From assembly GCA_047605865.1 (NCBI GenBank), contig JASGFC010000045.1, positions 1-6,311 on the forward strand: a stretch of 6,311 nucleotides of DNA, given 5' to 3'. The stretch is from JASGDC01 sp047605865. Lineage in GTDB: Bacteria > Actinomycetota > Actinomycetes > Actinomycetales > Micrococcaceae. Below the pieces are notes generated by a model. It searched no databases. It had not been told where the DNA came from and saw nothing but the letters and a program-made list of their open reading frames with translations. A program made the position numbers and the translations under genes. Positions 1-6,140 of this stretch are shown piece by piece; position 1 is the stretch's first letter, and the number at the start of each line of letters is the position of its first letter.

Positions 1-117
1 CAGTAATAGCTTGGGGCATATTTCCTAAGTCCTCTGCAACTGGCACGGCTGGTTGTAAGACTAGGACTATCCAAGAAACTACCACCTCAACACCGTTAGG
101 TGTAGGTGGCTAGTAGT
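1..117. other. Flank downstream of phoU; no confidently assigned gene
   Basis: This short edge region cannot be assigned with confidence. One plus-strand frame is open from base 3 to a TAG at 111-113 and could be the last 36 codons of a gene convergent with phoU, ending a few bases from the phoU stop. Minus-strand frames are also open to the left edge and could hold the start of a gene co-directional with phoU; one has a GAGG element in the hairpin arm. Neither translation resembles a family I recognise. The only clear structure is the hairpin at 82-109. Sequence left of base 1 is needed to decide. Confidence 0.3.
81..110 (-). terminator. Hairpin just after phoU, possible terminator
   Basis: CCACCT (82-87) pairs with AGGTGG (104-109), and ACACC (90-94) pairs with GGTGT (99-103). 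The loop is GTTA and there is a two-base bulge at 88-89, giving 11 pairs. On the minus-strand RNA bases 110 and 81 add a G-U pair that the plus strand cannot form, which favours a minus-strand role. It begins about 8 nt after the phoU stop. The following minus-strand sequence (TAGTTTCTT) is only a weak T tract, so efficiency is uncertain. Confidence 0.5.
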
Positions 118-801
118 TCATTTTTTCTCAGTTTCATCGTGTTCTGGCACGAGGTGTCCTGAGCGCCACTCTCCGGTTTCTAGGTAAGAAACCTTAGCTG
201 CAATAGAAACAGCATGATCGCTGATACGTTCTAAATAACGGCTTAAGAGGATAGAGTCCATTGTTTGTTTTGTGCTTGGAGTCCAGTTGCCACTATTAAG
301 GTCAGTGAACACTGAAAGGTGTAGTTCATCCATTCGCTCTTTAAGCTCAGAAAGCTCTTTGCGAATATTAAGGTCTCTAGTGTCTAGAAGTTTTTCTAGT
401 AGTCCAGTGATTTTTACGTCAATTTCAGCCATTTCCTGAATGGTTGTTTTTAACTCAGGTGCAACTACTTCTTCTGGATAGCGTAATCTTACAAGCAATG
501 CTACGTGACGTGCAAGATCTCCCATGCGTTCTAGAGATGAACTCATGCGAAGTGCTGCTACAAGAATACGTAAATCTGATGCTACTGGTGCCTGGCGTGC
601 AATGATATCAATGGCATGTTCGTCAAGTGATATTTGCCGTCTATCAATTTCTGAATCAGCTTCGATGATTTGTTCAGCTTGTTCAAGACTTCCATCAAAT
701 AAGCACTGTGCTGCATTTGTCATTGCAGCGTTAACCATTTGAGAGATTTCAGTAAGACCTTCGCCAATTTGTTCTAGTTCGTTACGGAACATATTTCGCA
801 T
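118..801 (-). CDS. phoU: PhoU family phosphate signalling protein
   Basis: The 227-aa product has the length and all-helical, two-repeat layout of PhoU, a cytoplasmic regulator that links the Pst phosphate transporter to a histidine kinase and keeps the Pho response off when phosphate is plentiful. The two family metal-binding signatures are visible once per repeat: LERMGD at about 90-95 followed by ARHVA, and LERISD at about 190-195 followed by HAVSIA. The ATG at 801 is chosen because an AGAGGT Shine-Dalgarno lies 5 nt upstream; a second ATG three codons in (792) is less well placed. The gene diverges from the SenX3-like kinase across 59 bp. Divergent phoU and phoR-type genes are also known in Streptomyces, so a shared phosphate role is a reasonable inference. 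No pst transporter genes are in the window. The last residues are charged and not conserved. Family assignment is secure; the exact regulatory role is inferred. Confidence 0.93.
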   Translation of the reverse strand: MRNMFRNELEQIGEGLTEISQMVNAAMTNAAQCLFDGSLEQAEQIIEADSEIDRRQISLDEHAIDIIARQAPVASDLRILVAALRMSSSLERMGDLARHVALLVRLRYPEEVVAPELKTTIQEMAEIDVKITGLLEKLLDTRDLNIRKELSELKERMDELHLSVFTDLNSGNWTPSTKQTMDSILLSRYLERISDHAVSIAAKVSYLETGEWRSGHLVPEHDETEKK

Positions 802-806
802 AAATT

Positions 807-812
807 ACCTCT
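807..812 (-). promoter_or_regulatory. Ribosome binding site of phoU
   Basis: The minus strand reads AGAGGT, 5 nt before the ATG at 801. It sets the phoU start. It contrasts with the divergent senX3 gene, which has no such site. Possible -10 hexamers for phoU are TAGAGT (834-829) or TAAAAT (829-824), both on the minus strand; neither has a good -35 element. Confidence 0.7.
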
Positions 813-825
813 TTTCTTCCTTTAT

Positions 826-860
826 TTTACTCTACCGCTTAAAGTGGCTACCCTAGAAGT
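826..860 (+). promoter_or_regulatory. Promoter for leaderless senX3-like mRNA
   Basis: The -10 hexamer TACCCT (849-854) fits the actinobacterial TANNNT pattern and ends 6 nt before the GTG at 861, so transcription probably starts at or next to the start codon. A possible -35, TTTACT (826-831), lies 17 nt upstream and matches TTGACA at four of six positions. No Shine-Dalgarno is present. It lies back to back with the phoU promoter in the same 59 bp. I see no clear PhoP- or RegX3-type direct repeat here. Confidence 0.6.
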
Positions 861-1961
861 GTGAACCCGATTTTTTTATTATCTGTAGCTGGCGCTTTAG
901 GCATAGTTGTTGGTGCCGGTGGTTCTATAGCGTTTAGTTTAAGTGAAAAGTCGAGAAGACAAACTTTGGAAGAACCAACTATTTCTGATGGAGCTTCAAC
1001 GGTTTTATCTGTTTTACCTCAGGCATCTATTGTGGTTGATGCAACAAATGATGTGGAAAGAGCAACACCTCGAGCTTACACGATGGGTCTTGTGCGTTCA
1101 CACTCTATAGTTCCGCAGCAAGAGTTGTTTCCTGTTATTAATAGAGTGCGCAGGGATGGTGTTATTGAAGAATTAGAGCTATCTCTTGTTCGTGAAGATG
1201 GTGAAGAGGTCATCTATGGTGTTCGTGTAGCGCCGTTAGATTTAGATTTTATTTTGTTAATTGCAGAAGATCAGACAGAACAAAAACGTATTGAAACTGT
1301 TCGTAGTGATTTCATTAATAATATTTCTAAAGGTCTACAAGAACCAGTGAATAAAATTAGTAAATATCAGGAGCATCAGGAAAATCCAAACCCTTTGATG
1401 GAAGAGCAAATTTCACATCTACAGGCATTAACTTCTGATGTGATTCAGTTATCCAAGTTGCAAAATATGAAAGCCGGTGCTTTTGAAGATACTTTTGTAG
1501 TTAATGATGCAGTTCAAGATGCAGTTCATCAAACACAGAAGTTAGCTCAAAAACATTCGATTGAGGTAAAGTTTGTAGCCGGTCAAGACGCACAATGTGT
1601 AGGCGATGCTGAACTTATCGCTAGTGCTGTGAAGAACTTAATTGACAATGCAATCTTGTACTCTCCTGAGAAAACTGTTGTTGGGGTTAGCACTAAAGTT
1701 ATTGAAGATCAGGTTGTTATCACTGTAGTTGATCGTGGTGAAGGTCTTTCTGAACAAGAACAACAACGAATCTTTGAACGTTTCTACCGCTTGCAAGACG
1801 AAGAGAATAGTGGTTCAGGCTTAGGTTTAAGTATCGTGAAGAATATTGTGAGTTTGCATGGTGGCGAAATCTCTGTGTGGTCGCAACCTGGCAAGGGTTC
1901 TACTTTTACTATCAAATTGCCTAAGGCTGCAACAAGTTCCCTTGTTGAGCCATTAACGTAG
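861..1961 (+). CDS. senX3: SenX3/PhoR-like sensor kinase lacking the phospho-accepting His
   Basis: The 366-aa protein has the SenX3 plan. One hydrophobic N-terminal segment spans about residues 3-27, and a PAS-like region about 45-140. A dimerisation region (about 145-205) and a HATPase_c ATP-binding domain (about 245-355) follow. The ATP-binding motifs are intact: N-box NLIDNA (259-264), G1 DRGEG (291-295), F-box FERFY (305-309) and G2 GSGLG (318-322). The H-box is not. The family's DFxxNxSHELKTP appears as DFINNISKGLQEP, so the phospho-accepting His is Lys157 (AAA, 1329-1331), the next Glu is Gly and the KT is QE. The helical hairpin after it also looks about ten residues shorter than in mycobacterial SenX3. 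The reading frame is otherwise undamaged. The GTG start is chosen because it follows a -10 hexamer directly (leaderless). No response regulator gene follows; a terminator does. Conventional His autophosphorylation is therefore unlikely. Family membership is clear, function is not, and the symbol indicates homology only. Confidence 0.85.
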   Translation: MNPIFLLSVAGALGIVVGAGGSIAFSLSEKSRRQTLEEPTISDGASTVLSVLPQASIVVDATNDVERATPRAYTMGLVRSHSIVPQQELFPVINRVRRDGVIEELELSLVREDGEEVIYGVRVAPLDLDFILLIAEDQTEQKRIETVRSDFINNISKGLQEPVNKISKYQEHQENPNPLMEEQISHLQALTSDVIQLSKLQNMKAGAFEDTFVVNDAVQDAVHQTQKLAQKHSIEVKFVAGQDAQCVGDAELIASAVKNLIDNAILYSPEKTVVGVSTKVIEDQVVITVVDRGEGLSEQEQQRIFERFYRLQDEENSGSGLGLSIVKNIVSLHGGEISVWSQPGKGSTFTIKLPKAATSSLVEPLT

Positions 1962-1975
1962 TTTTTAGTTTTCAA

Positions 1976-2008
1976 AAAAGAACCCCACTGCAAAAGTAGG
2001 GTTCTTTT
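1976..2008. terminator. Bidirectional terminator between senX3-like gene and lpqE
   Basis: A 13-position stem pairs 1976-1988 with 1996-2008 (AAAAGAACCCCAC against GTAGGGTTCTTTT, one C-A mismatch) around the 7-nt loop TGCAAAA. The A-rich left arm and T-rich right arm give a T tract on either strand, so it can end both the plus-strand kinase transcript (stop at 1961) and the convergent minus-strand lipoprotein transcript (stop at 2025). It also shows that no further gene is likely to be co-transcribed with the kinase. Confidence 0.88.
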
Positions 2009-2024
2009 AAATTTTATACTTAGC

Positions 2025-2597
2025 TTAACTTGTTGCAGGAGCTTCAGTTGACATGTTTGAAGCAGATGGAGCAGCTTGAGTAGTTTCTGGCACACCTTGT
2101 GTTGGGATAGGTTTATTGTGAGTAGGCAAGTAATCACGGTAGTCTTTAAGAGTTCCATCCACAATAGGGGTTTTCATATCTGAAGAAGTTGTTCCGTCAC
2201 TCAATTTAAGAGTCTCGAGAGCACCTGGAGCTTGAGTAGTTGCTGGAATAAGTTGTTTGTTAGCATCACTTTGGAAATTGTACTCACCTGGAGCATTGCT
2301 GCTCTTAGCAGGTACTGTAAATGTTAGTGGTGTACCACCTTCTGGTGTGATGGTCATGTTAACAGGCTGGTTACCTTCATTAACTGCAGCACCAAGGATA
2401 CGACCAGGAGAACCTTTAGCCTCAGAAACAATAAGGATATTACGGAATTTTACATTTCCAATTTCTGCCTGAACACCATCACTAAGTGGGTGCTCTATCG
2501 CTGTTCCTTGTGGATTAGTGTAACTACAACCCGCAGTAAGGCCAATTGCTGATGTCGCAACAGCAAGGGTAGCAACGCGACGAAGCGTAAACTTCAT
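2025..2597 (-). CDS. lpqE: LpqE-like secreted lipoprotein
   Basis: The 190-aa product starts with a lipoprotein signal: basic MKFTLRR, a hydrophobic stretch of about residues 8-20, then the lipobox LTAGC with the lipidated Cys at position 24. It should be anchored on the outer face of the cytoplasmic membrane. Residues about 40-160 form a beta-rich domain with the pattern VRNILIV...GxxxxLxxAVxNxG...LxF seen in LpqE-type proteins, some of which are annotated near copper-chaperone-like folds. No clear Met/His copper site stands out. The C-terminus (about 165-190) is a low-complexity Pro/Thr/Ser/Ala/Gln tail, likely disordered and perhaps a cell-wall spacer. The ATG at 2597 has AGGAG 5 nt upstream. 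In mycobacteria lpqE is divergent from the carD-ispD-ispF genes; here it is divergent directly from ispD, which supports the identity. The biochemical role of the family is not established. Confidence 0.75.
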   Translation of the reverse strand: MKFTLRRVATLAVATSAIGLTAGCSYTNPQGTAIEHPLSDGVQAEIGNVKFRNILIVSEAKGSPGRILGAAVNEGNQPVNMTITPEGGTPLTFTVPAKSSNAPGEYNFQSDANKQLIPATTQAPGALETLKLSDGTTSSDMKTPIVDGTLKDYRDYLPTHNKPIPTQGVPETTQAAPSASNMSTEAPATS

Positions 2598-2602
2598 TGG
2601 TA

Positions 2603-2642
2603 CTCCTATTTTATTAAAAACTTGTAAGCACTAACTATTCTA
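2603..2642 (-). promoter_or_regulatory. Promoter and ribosome binding site of lpqE
   Basis: On the minus strand AGGAG (2607-2603) is placed 5 nt before the ATG at 2597. Further upstream TAGAAT (2642-2637) is a good TANANT -10 candidate, implying a leader of about 30 nt. No convincing -35 is seen. The region overlaps the upstream side of the ispD promoter, so the two divergent promoters share 72 bp. Confidence 0.55.
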
Positions 2643-2657
2643 ACCTATACACCGTGT

Positions 2658-2669
2658 TAGCCTTAAAAC
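2658..2669 (+). promoter_or_regulatory. Promoter for leaderless ispD mRNA
   Basis: TAGCCT (2658-2663) fits the TANNNT -10 pattern and ends 6 nt before the GTG of ispD at 2670. There is no purine-rich ribosome binding site. This matches the layout in front of the senX3-like gene and cysS. A -35 element is not evident. Confidence 0.6.
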
Positions 2670-3323
2670 GTGTCAGAGAAAATTGCGGTAATTATCACTG
2701 CTGCTGGTAATGGAACTCGGCTTGCTCAGTCTCTTCCAAAGGCGGCAGTGGCTATTAATGGTCGCAGTATTATTGAGCGTGCAATTGATACCGTACTGCA
2801 ACTACCTGAACTATCTCAACTCGTTATTACTGTACCTTGTGAAGATCAGCATATTACTCCTTTAATTCCACAGCACGATGCTATTTCTATCGTGACAGGA
2901 GGCGCTACTCGCCAAGAGAGTGTCTGTGAGGCTGTGAAAGTTATTAAGAATGCAGACTATGTTCTGGTACACGATGCTGCACGATGCTTCACACCTTTAG
3001 CAGTGTATACACGAGTAGTAGCTAAGCTCAAACAAGGCCATGAAGCTGTTATTCCGGTAATGCCTGTTGTTGATACTATCAAAAAAGTTGAAGGCGATAT
3101 CGTTGTTGAAGAAATAGACCGTAACACTTTGGCCTCGGTACAAACTCCACAAGGTTTTACTACTCAAGCTCTTGTTCAAGCGCATCAGAAAACTAAGCTA
3201 CAAGCAAGTGATGATGCTACGCTTGCAAGTTTAGCAGGGTATCAAGTTCATACTGTTGCCGGAGATTATCGTGCTTTGAAAATCACCTATCCTCTTGATG
3301 TAAAGGTTGCTGAGTCACTATGA
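2670..3323 (+). CDS. ispD: 2-C-methyl-D-erythritol 4-phosphate cytidylyltransferase
   Basis: IspD joins CTP and MEP to make CDP-ME, the third step of the cytoplasmic MEP isoprenoid pathway. The 217-aa length is typical. The CTP-binding loop AAGNGTR with Arg17 and the PK pair with Lys24 are present. So is HDAAR (101-105), whose Asp102 matches the metal-binding Asp of E. coli IspD. Thr135 (VVDT), Arg151 and TPQGF (159-163) are also seen, as is KITYPLD with Lys204 near the C-terminus. The residue after HDAAR, usually Pro, is Cys106. The GTG at 2670 is chosen because it directly follows a -10 hexamer and precedes the conserved N-terminal strand. It is first in the cluster and overlaps ispF by 4 nt (ATGA), implying translational coupling. 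In related actinobacteria carD commonly precedes ispD; here it does not. Confidence 0.95.
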   Translation: MSEKIAVIITAAGNGTRLAQSLPKAAVAINGRSIIERAIDTVLQLPELSQLVITVPCEDQHITPLIPQHDAISIVTGGATRQESVCEAVKVIKNADYVLVHDAARCFTPLAVYTRVVAKLKQGHEAVIPVMPVVDTIKKVEGDIVVEEIDRNTLASVQTPQGFTTQALVQAHQKTKLQASDDATLASLAGYQVHTVAGDYRALKITYPLDVKVAESL

Positions 3324-3799
3324 TACTGCCGGTTATTGGTTTAGGCATTGATGTTCATGCTTTTGCTCCCAAAGAGGAAAAAACACAATTATGGGTAGCA
3401 GGCCTAAAGTGGGAAGGCCAAGGTTTAGCTGGACATTCAGATGGTGATCCAGTTTCACATGCCATCGCAGATGCTTTGCTCAATGCTGCTGGTTTAGGCG
3501 ATTTAGGCAGTAACTTTGGAGTGGCTGAACCAGAATGGGCTGGTGCTTCAGGAGTTAAAATTTTGGAAGAAGCAGCACGCAGGGTTCGAGCTGCAGGTTT
3601 TGAAATAGTAAATGTTTCTGCTCAACTCATAGGTAATAGACCAAAGTTTTCACCACGTCGTCAAGAAGCTGAACGTTTACTTTCTCAAGCAGTAGGAGCG
3701 CCAGTAACAATTGGTGCTACAACAACAGATGGACTAGGGCTAACTGGGCGTGGTGAAGGCTTAGCAGGAATGGCCACTGCATTAATGAATAAAGTTTAG
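3320..3799 (+). CDS. ispF: 2-C-methyl-D-erythritol 2,4-cyclodiphosphate synthase
   Basis: IspF cyclises CDP-ME 2-phosphate to ME-2,4-cyclodiphosphate with release of CMP, the fifth MEP-pathway step. It normally acts as a homotrimer with active sites between subunits. The 159-aa length is standard. The zinc ligands are visible: Asp11 and His13 in GIDVHAF, and His47 in the GHSDGDPVSHA block (38-48). The TTTDGLGLTGRGEG block (134-147), which binds the nucleotide and diphosphate, is complete. Position 44 is Pro where many homologues have Val, outside the ligand set. The ATG at 3320 overlaps the ispD stop as ATGA and has no strong ribosome binding site, so it probably depends on translation of ispD. 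The stop at 3797-3799 abuts the cysS -10 hexamer. Confidence 0.96.
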   Translation: MILPVIGLGIDVHAFAPKEEKTQLWVAGLKWEGQGLAGHSDGDPVSHAIADALLNAAGLGDLGSNFGVAEPEWAGASGVKILEEAARRVRAAGFEIVNVSAQLIGNRPKFSPRRQEAERLLSQAVGAPVTIGATTTDGLGLTGRGEGLAGMATALMNKV

Positions 3800-3812
3800 T
3801 AGCCTAGAGGGT
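3800..3812 (+). promoter_or_regulatory. Embedded promoter for leaderless cysS mRNA
   Basis: TAGCCT (3800-3805) begins on the base after the ispF stop and ends 7 nt before the cysS ATG at 3813. The purine run AGAGGG (3806-3811) leaves a single base before the ATG, too close for normal Shine-Dalgarno use, so a leaderless start is more likely. It would allow cysS-rlmB to be expressed apart from ispDF. Confidence 0.55.
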
Positions 3813-5174
3813 ATGAAGTTATACAATTCTAAGTCTGGTCAGTTAGAAGAGTTTAAACCACTGAAGAAAAATGAAGTTTCTCTTTATTATTGTGGTCCAA
3901 CTCTGCAAAGTGGTCCACATATCGGGCATATGATGTCTGCGGTGGTTTTTGATCAACTAGTACGTTGGTTTGAATATCAAGGTTATCAAGTTAGAGTAGT
4001 TCGTAACTATACAGATATAGACGATAAAATCCTTGCTAAAGCAACTGAGGAAACTCCTTGGTGGCAGGTAGCTCAATGCAGTAGAAGCAAGTTTGAAGAA
4101 GCCTACCGTGCTTTGAATGTTAAAGATGTCTCTTACACTCCGTTTGCAACGGGTCATATCCCGGAGATGGTTGCGCTTACTGAACAATTAATTGCTGATG
4201 GTCATGCATATGTTAGTGCTGGTAGTGTCTATTTTGATGTTAAATCTTGGAAAGAGTATGGTTCGTTAACTCATCAGAATATTGAAAATCTTGAACAAGG
4301 TGAAGATAGCGAAGTAGGCAAACGTGATCCTCTAGATTTCGCGTTATGGAAGGCAGCTAAACCCAGTGAACCAGCTGATGCTCACTGGAACACTCCTTGG
4401 GGTAAGGTTCGACCAGGATGGCACCTCGAATGTTCGGCAATGGCTGCTAAATATTTAGGCGAAGAATTTGATATTCATGGTGGTGGTCTGGATTTACGTT
4501 TCCCGCATCATGAAAATGAGAATGCACAGTCTCAAGCTGCAGGCCATGGTTTTTCTAGGCTCTGGATGCACCATGGTTTGGTACAACTCAATGATCAAAA
4601 AATGAGCAAATCTATTGGTAATGTTCTTGGCCCTGATGAATTATTCTCTCACGAAAGCCCAGCTGTTGTGCGTTATTTCTTAAGTACGGCTCATTATCGC
4701 TCTAATCCTGATTTTTCTTTTGAAACCTTACAAGAGTGTTCAAAGGCACTTTCTCGTATACAGAAGTTTATTCATCGTGCCCAGCCAACTGATGAAGCTC
4801 AGGTTCCACGTGCTTTTACCACGGCTATGGAAGAAGATTTAAATGTTCCTCTTGCTTTGTCAGTAGTTCACGATACTGTTAAAGCTGGTAATGCTTTTTT
4901 AGATCAAGGTGATTCAGCTCATGGTGCTGCATTAGCTGCTCAAGTGTGCACAATGATGGATATCCTGGGTATCGAATATGATAGCCAAACTTCACATACT
5001 GCTGACTCAAGCGCCTTGGCTAGTATCATGCCATACCTTCTTGAAATACGTGCTGAGGCTCGTGAACAAAAAGATTGGGCTAAAGCAGACCAAATTAGAG
5101 ATTTACTGAACAAAAGTGGAATTGTTGTTGAAGACGGTGCTCAGGGTGCATCGTGGCATGTGGAGGGCAAATAA
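3813..5174 (+). CDS. cysS: Cysteinyl-tRNA synthetase
   Basis: This class I aminoacyl-tRNA synthetase charges tRNA-Cys with cysteine using ATP, in the cytoplasm. At 453 aa it has the usual length. The catalytic signatures are present: HIGH at 36-39 (in SGPHIGHMM) and KMSKS at 263-267. The zinc site that selects cysteine is complete: Cys27 (YYCGPT), Cys207 (HLECSAMA), and His232 and Glu236 in PHHENEN. The helical and C-terminal tRNA-binding regions (about 300-453) include the usual segment REQKDWAKADQIRDLL. The paralogue MshC, which makes mycothiol, is less likely because this copy sits in the canonical ispF-cysS-rlmB order and has the full tRNA-synthetase length. The ATG at 3813 follows a -10 hexamer directly. 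The stop overlaps the rlmB start by one base (TAATG). Confidence 0.97.
   Translation: MKLYNSKSGQLEEFKPLKKNEVSLYYCGPTLQSGPHIGHMMSAVVFDQLVRWFEYQGYQVRVVRNYTDIDDKILAKATEETPWWQVAQCSRSKFEEAYRALNVKDVSYTPFATGHIPEMVALTEQLIADGHAYVSAGSVYFDVKSWKEYGSLTHQNIENLEQGEDSEVGKRDPLDFALWKAAKPSEPADAHWNTPWGKVRPGWHLECSAMAAKYLGEEFDIHGGGLDLRFPHHENENAQSQAAGHGFSRLWMHHGLVQLNDQKMSKSIGNVLGPDELFSHESPAVVRYFLSTAHYRSNPDFSFETLQECSKALSRIQKFIHRAQPTDEAQVPRAFTTAMEEDLNVPLALSVVHDTVKAGNAFLDQGDSAHGAALAAQVCTMMDILGIEYDSQTSHTADSSALASIMPYLLEIRAEAREQKDWAKADQIRDLLNKSGIVVEDGAQGASWHVEGK
5162..5167 (+). promoter_or_regulatory. Ribosome binding site that sets the rlmB start
   Basis: GGAGGG (5162-5167) lies 6 nt before the ATG at 5174. It decides for that start over an in-frame GTG at 5153, which lies inside cysS and upstream of this site. 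The rlmB start is therefore a conventional led start, unlike the apparently leaderless cysS. Confidence 0.8.
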
Positions 5175-6115
5175 TGGCAAAGAAAAAAGGTGCAACTAAA
5201 GGCACTGGAGGCAAAGGCAAGCGTTCATTGGCAGGTCGTGGTCCAACGCCTAAAGCAGAAGATCGTCCATATCACAAGGCTTATAAAAAGAAACTTGCAG
5301 GAAATAACAAGCCAAAACGTAGTGATTACACTGATACCAAGCCAGTTGCAGCAACCCGAGGTGGTGTTCGCAAGAGTGATGAGTTTATTGCAGGTCGCAA
5401 TTCCGTTGTGGAAGCACTTCGTGCAGGAATTCCTATTAAAGCGGTGTATATTGCCCAAAATATTGTTGTTGATGATCGTGTTAAAGAAAGTATTGAATTA
5501 TCGAATAAAGCTAATTTAGCTATTTTGGAATGCTCAAAAGCAGACCTTGACCGCATGACAGACCAAGCTATTCACCAAGGTGTTGCAGTTCAAATTCCTC
5601 CGTACAAGTATGCTAATCCGCTAGATTTATTGGAAAAAGTTCAAGAAAGTGGACAAACTCCTTTGTTGCTTGCTTTAGATGGCATAACGGATCCAAGAAA
5701 TTTGGGTGCCATTATGCGCTCAGTAGGGGCATTTGGTGGGCAAGGTGTCATTATTCCTGAAAGGCGTAGCGTAGGAATGACTTCAGCTGCGTGGAAAACT
5801 TCTGCTGGAGCTGGTCTTCGAGTCCCTGTTGCTAAGGCAAGTAATTTAAATAATGTTATTAAAGAGCTTAAAAGGGCAGGGTGTTTTGTTGTTGGTCTTG
5901 ATATGAGCGCTGATGTTGAGCTTCCGCATTTTGAATTAGGAGCAGAGCCGTTAGTGCTTGTTATAGGAGCAGAAGGTGAAGGAATTTCGCATTTAACGCG
6001 TCAGTTATGCGATCAAATTGTTTCAATTCCTATGGCAGCAGCTACTGAGTCTCTTAATGCTGGTGTTGCTGCTGGTATTGCTTTGTATCAGATTTCCGTG
6101 AGTAGGAATTCTTAG
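5174..6115 (+). CDS. rlmB: 23S rRNA 2'-O-ribose methyltransferase, RlmB/SpoU family
   Basis: Enzymes of this SPOUT (TrmH/SpoU) family use S-adenosylmethionine to 2'-O-methylate a guanosine in 23S rRNA; in E. coli it is G2251. With the ATG at 5174 the protein is 313 aa. Residues 1-67 are a Lys/Arg/Gly-rich, probably disordered extension, common in actinobacterial members and likely RNA-binding. A substrate-binding domain (about 70-145, FIAGRNSVVEAL) comes next, then the knotted catalytic domain (about 165-310). Motif 1 is DPRNLGAIMRS (173-183), motif 2 is VIGAEGEGIS (263-272), and motif 3 is IPMAAATESLNAGVAAGIALY (286-305). Motif 3 has Ala where many RlmB proteins have Gly after IPM, and NAGVA rather than NVSVA, but the SLN core is kept. 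The target base is inferred from family and context, because family paralogues modify other sites. It closes the ispDF-cysS cluster. Confidence 0.9.
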   Translation: MAKKKGATKGTGGKGKRSLAGRGPTPKAEDRPYHKAYKKKLAGNNKPKRSDYTDTKPVAATRGGVRKSDEFIAGRNSVVEALRAGIPIKAVYIAQNIVVDDRVKESIELSNKANLAILECSKADLDRMTDQAIHQGVAVQIPPYKYANPLDLLEKVQESGQTPLLLALDGITDPRNLGAIMRSVGAFGGQGVIIPERRSVGMTSAAWKTSAGAGLRVPVAKASNLNNVIKELKRAGCFVVGLDMSADVELPHFELGAEPLVLVIGAEGEGISHLTRQLCDQIVSIPMAAATESLNAGVAAGIALYQISVSRNS

Positions 6116-6140
6116 CAGTTTCATTTTTAGGCCCATAATC

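Noticed and set aside
1..117. tRNA or other structured RNA at the left edge
   Set aside because: No acceptor stem, T-loop signature or cloverleaf could be drawn on either strand; only the 82-109 hairpin is convincing.
1784..2164. 126-codon minus-strand open frame across the kinase and lpqE 3' ends
   Set aside because: It overlaps two well-supported genes in other frames and runs through the two-way terminator. Its product is Leu/Lys/Thr-rich with no family resemblance.
2257..2472. 71-codon plus-strand open frame inside lpqE
   Set aside because: It is antisense to the lipoprotein gene, with no ribosome binding site or promoter and no recognisable product.
2650..2658. Short palindrome ACACCGTGT between lpqE and ispD as an operator
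   Set aside because: Only four bases per arm pair around a central base and the flanks do not extend the symmetry, so it is within chance expectation.
5153..5173. Upstream GTG start for rlmB, adding seven residues
   Set aside because: It lies inside cysS and before the GGAGGG site that is ideally spaced for the ATG at 5174. The added residues (MACGGQI) are unlike the basic N-terminus.
5190..5556. Several open frames on both strands inside the 5' part of rlmB
   Set aside because: They are shadows of the Lys-rich, AT-rich rlmB coding sequence. They lack start signals and give low-complexity products.
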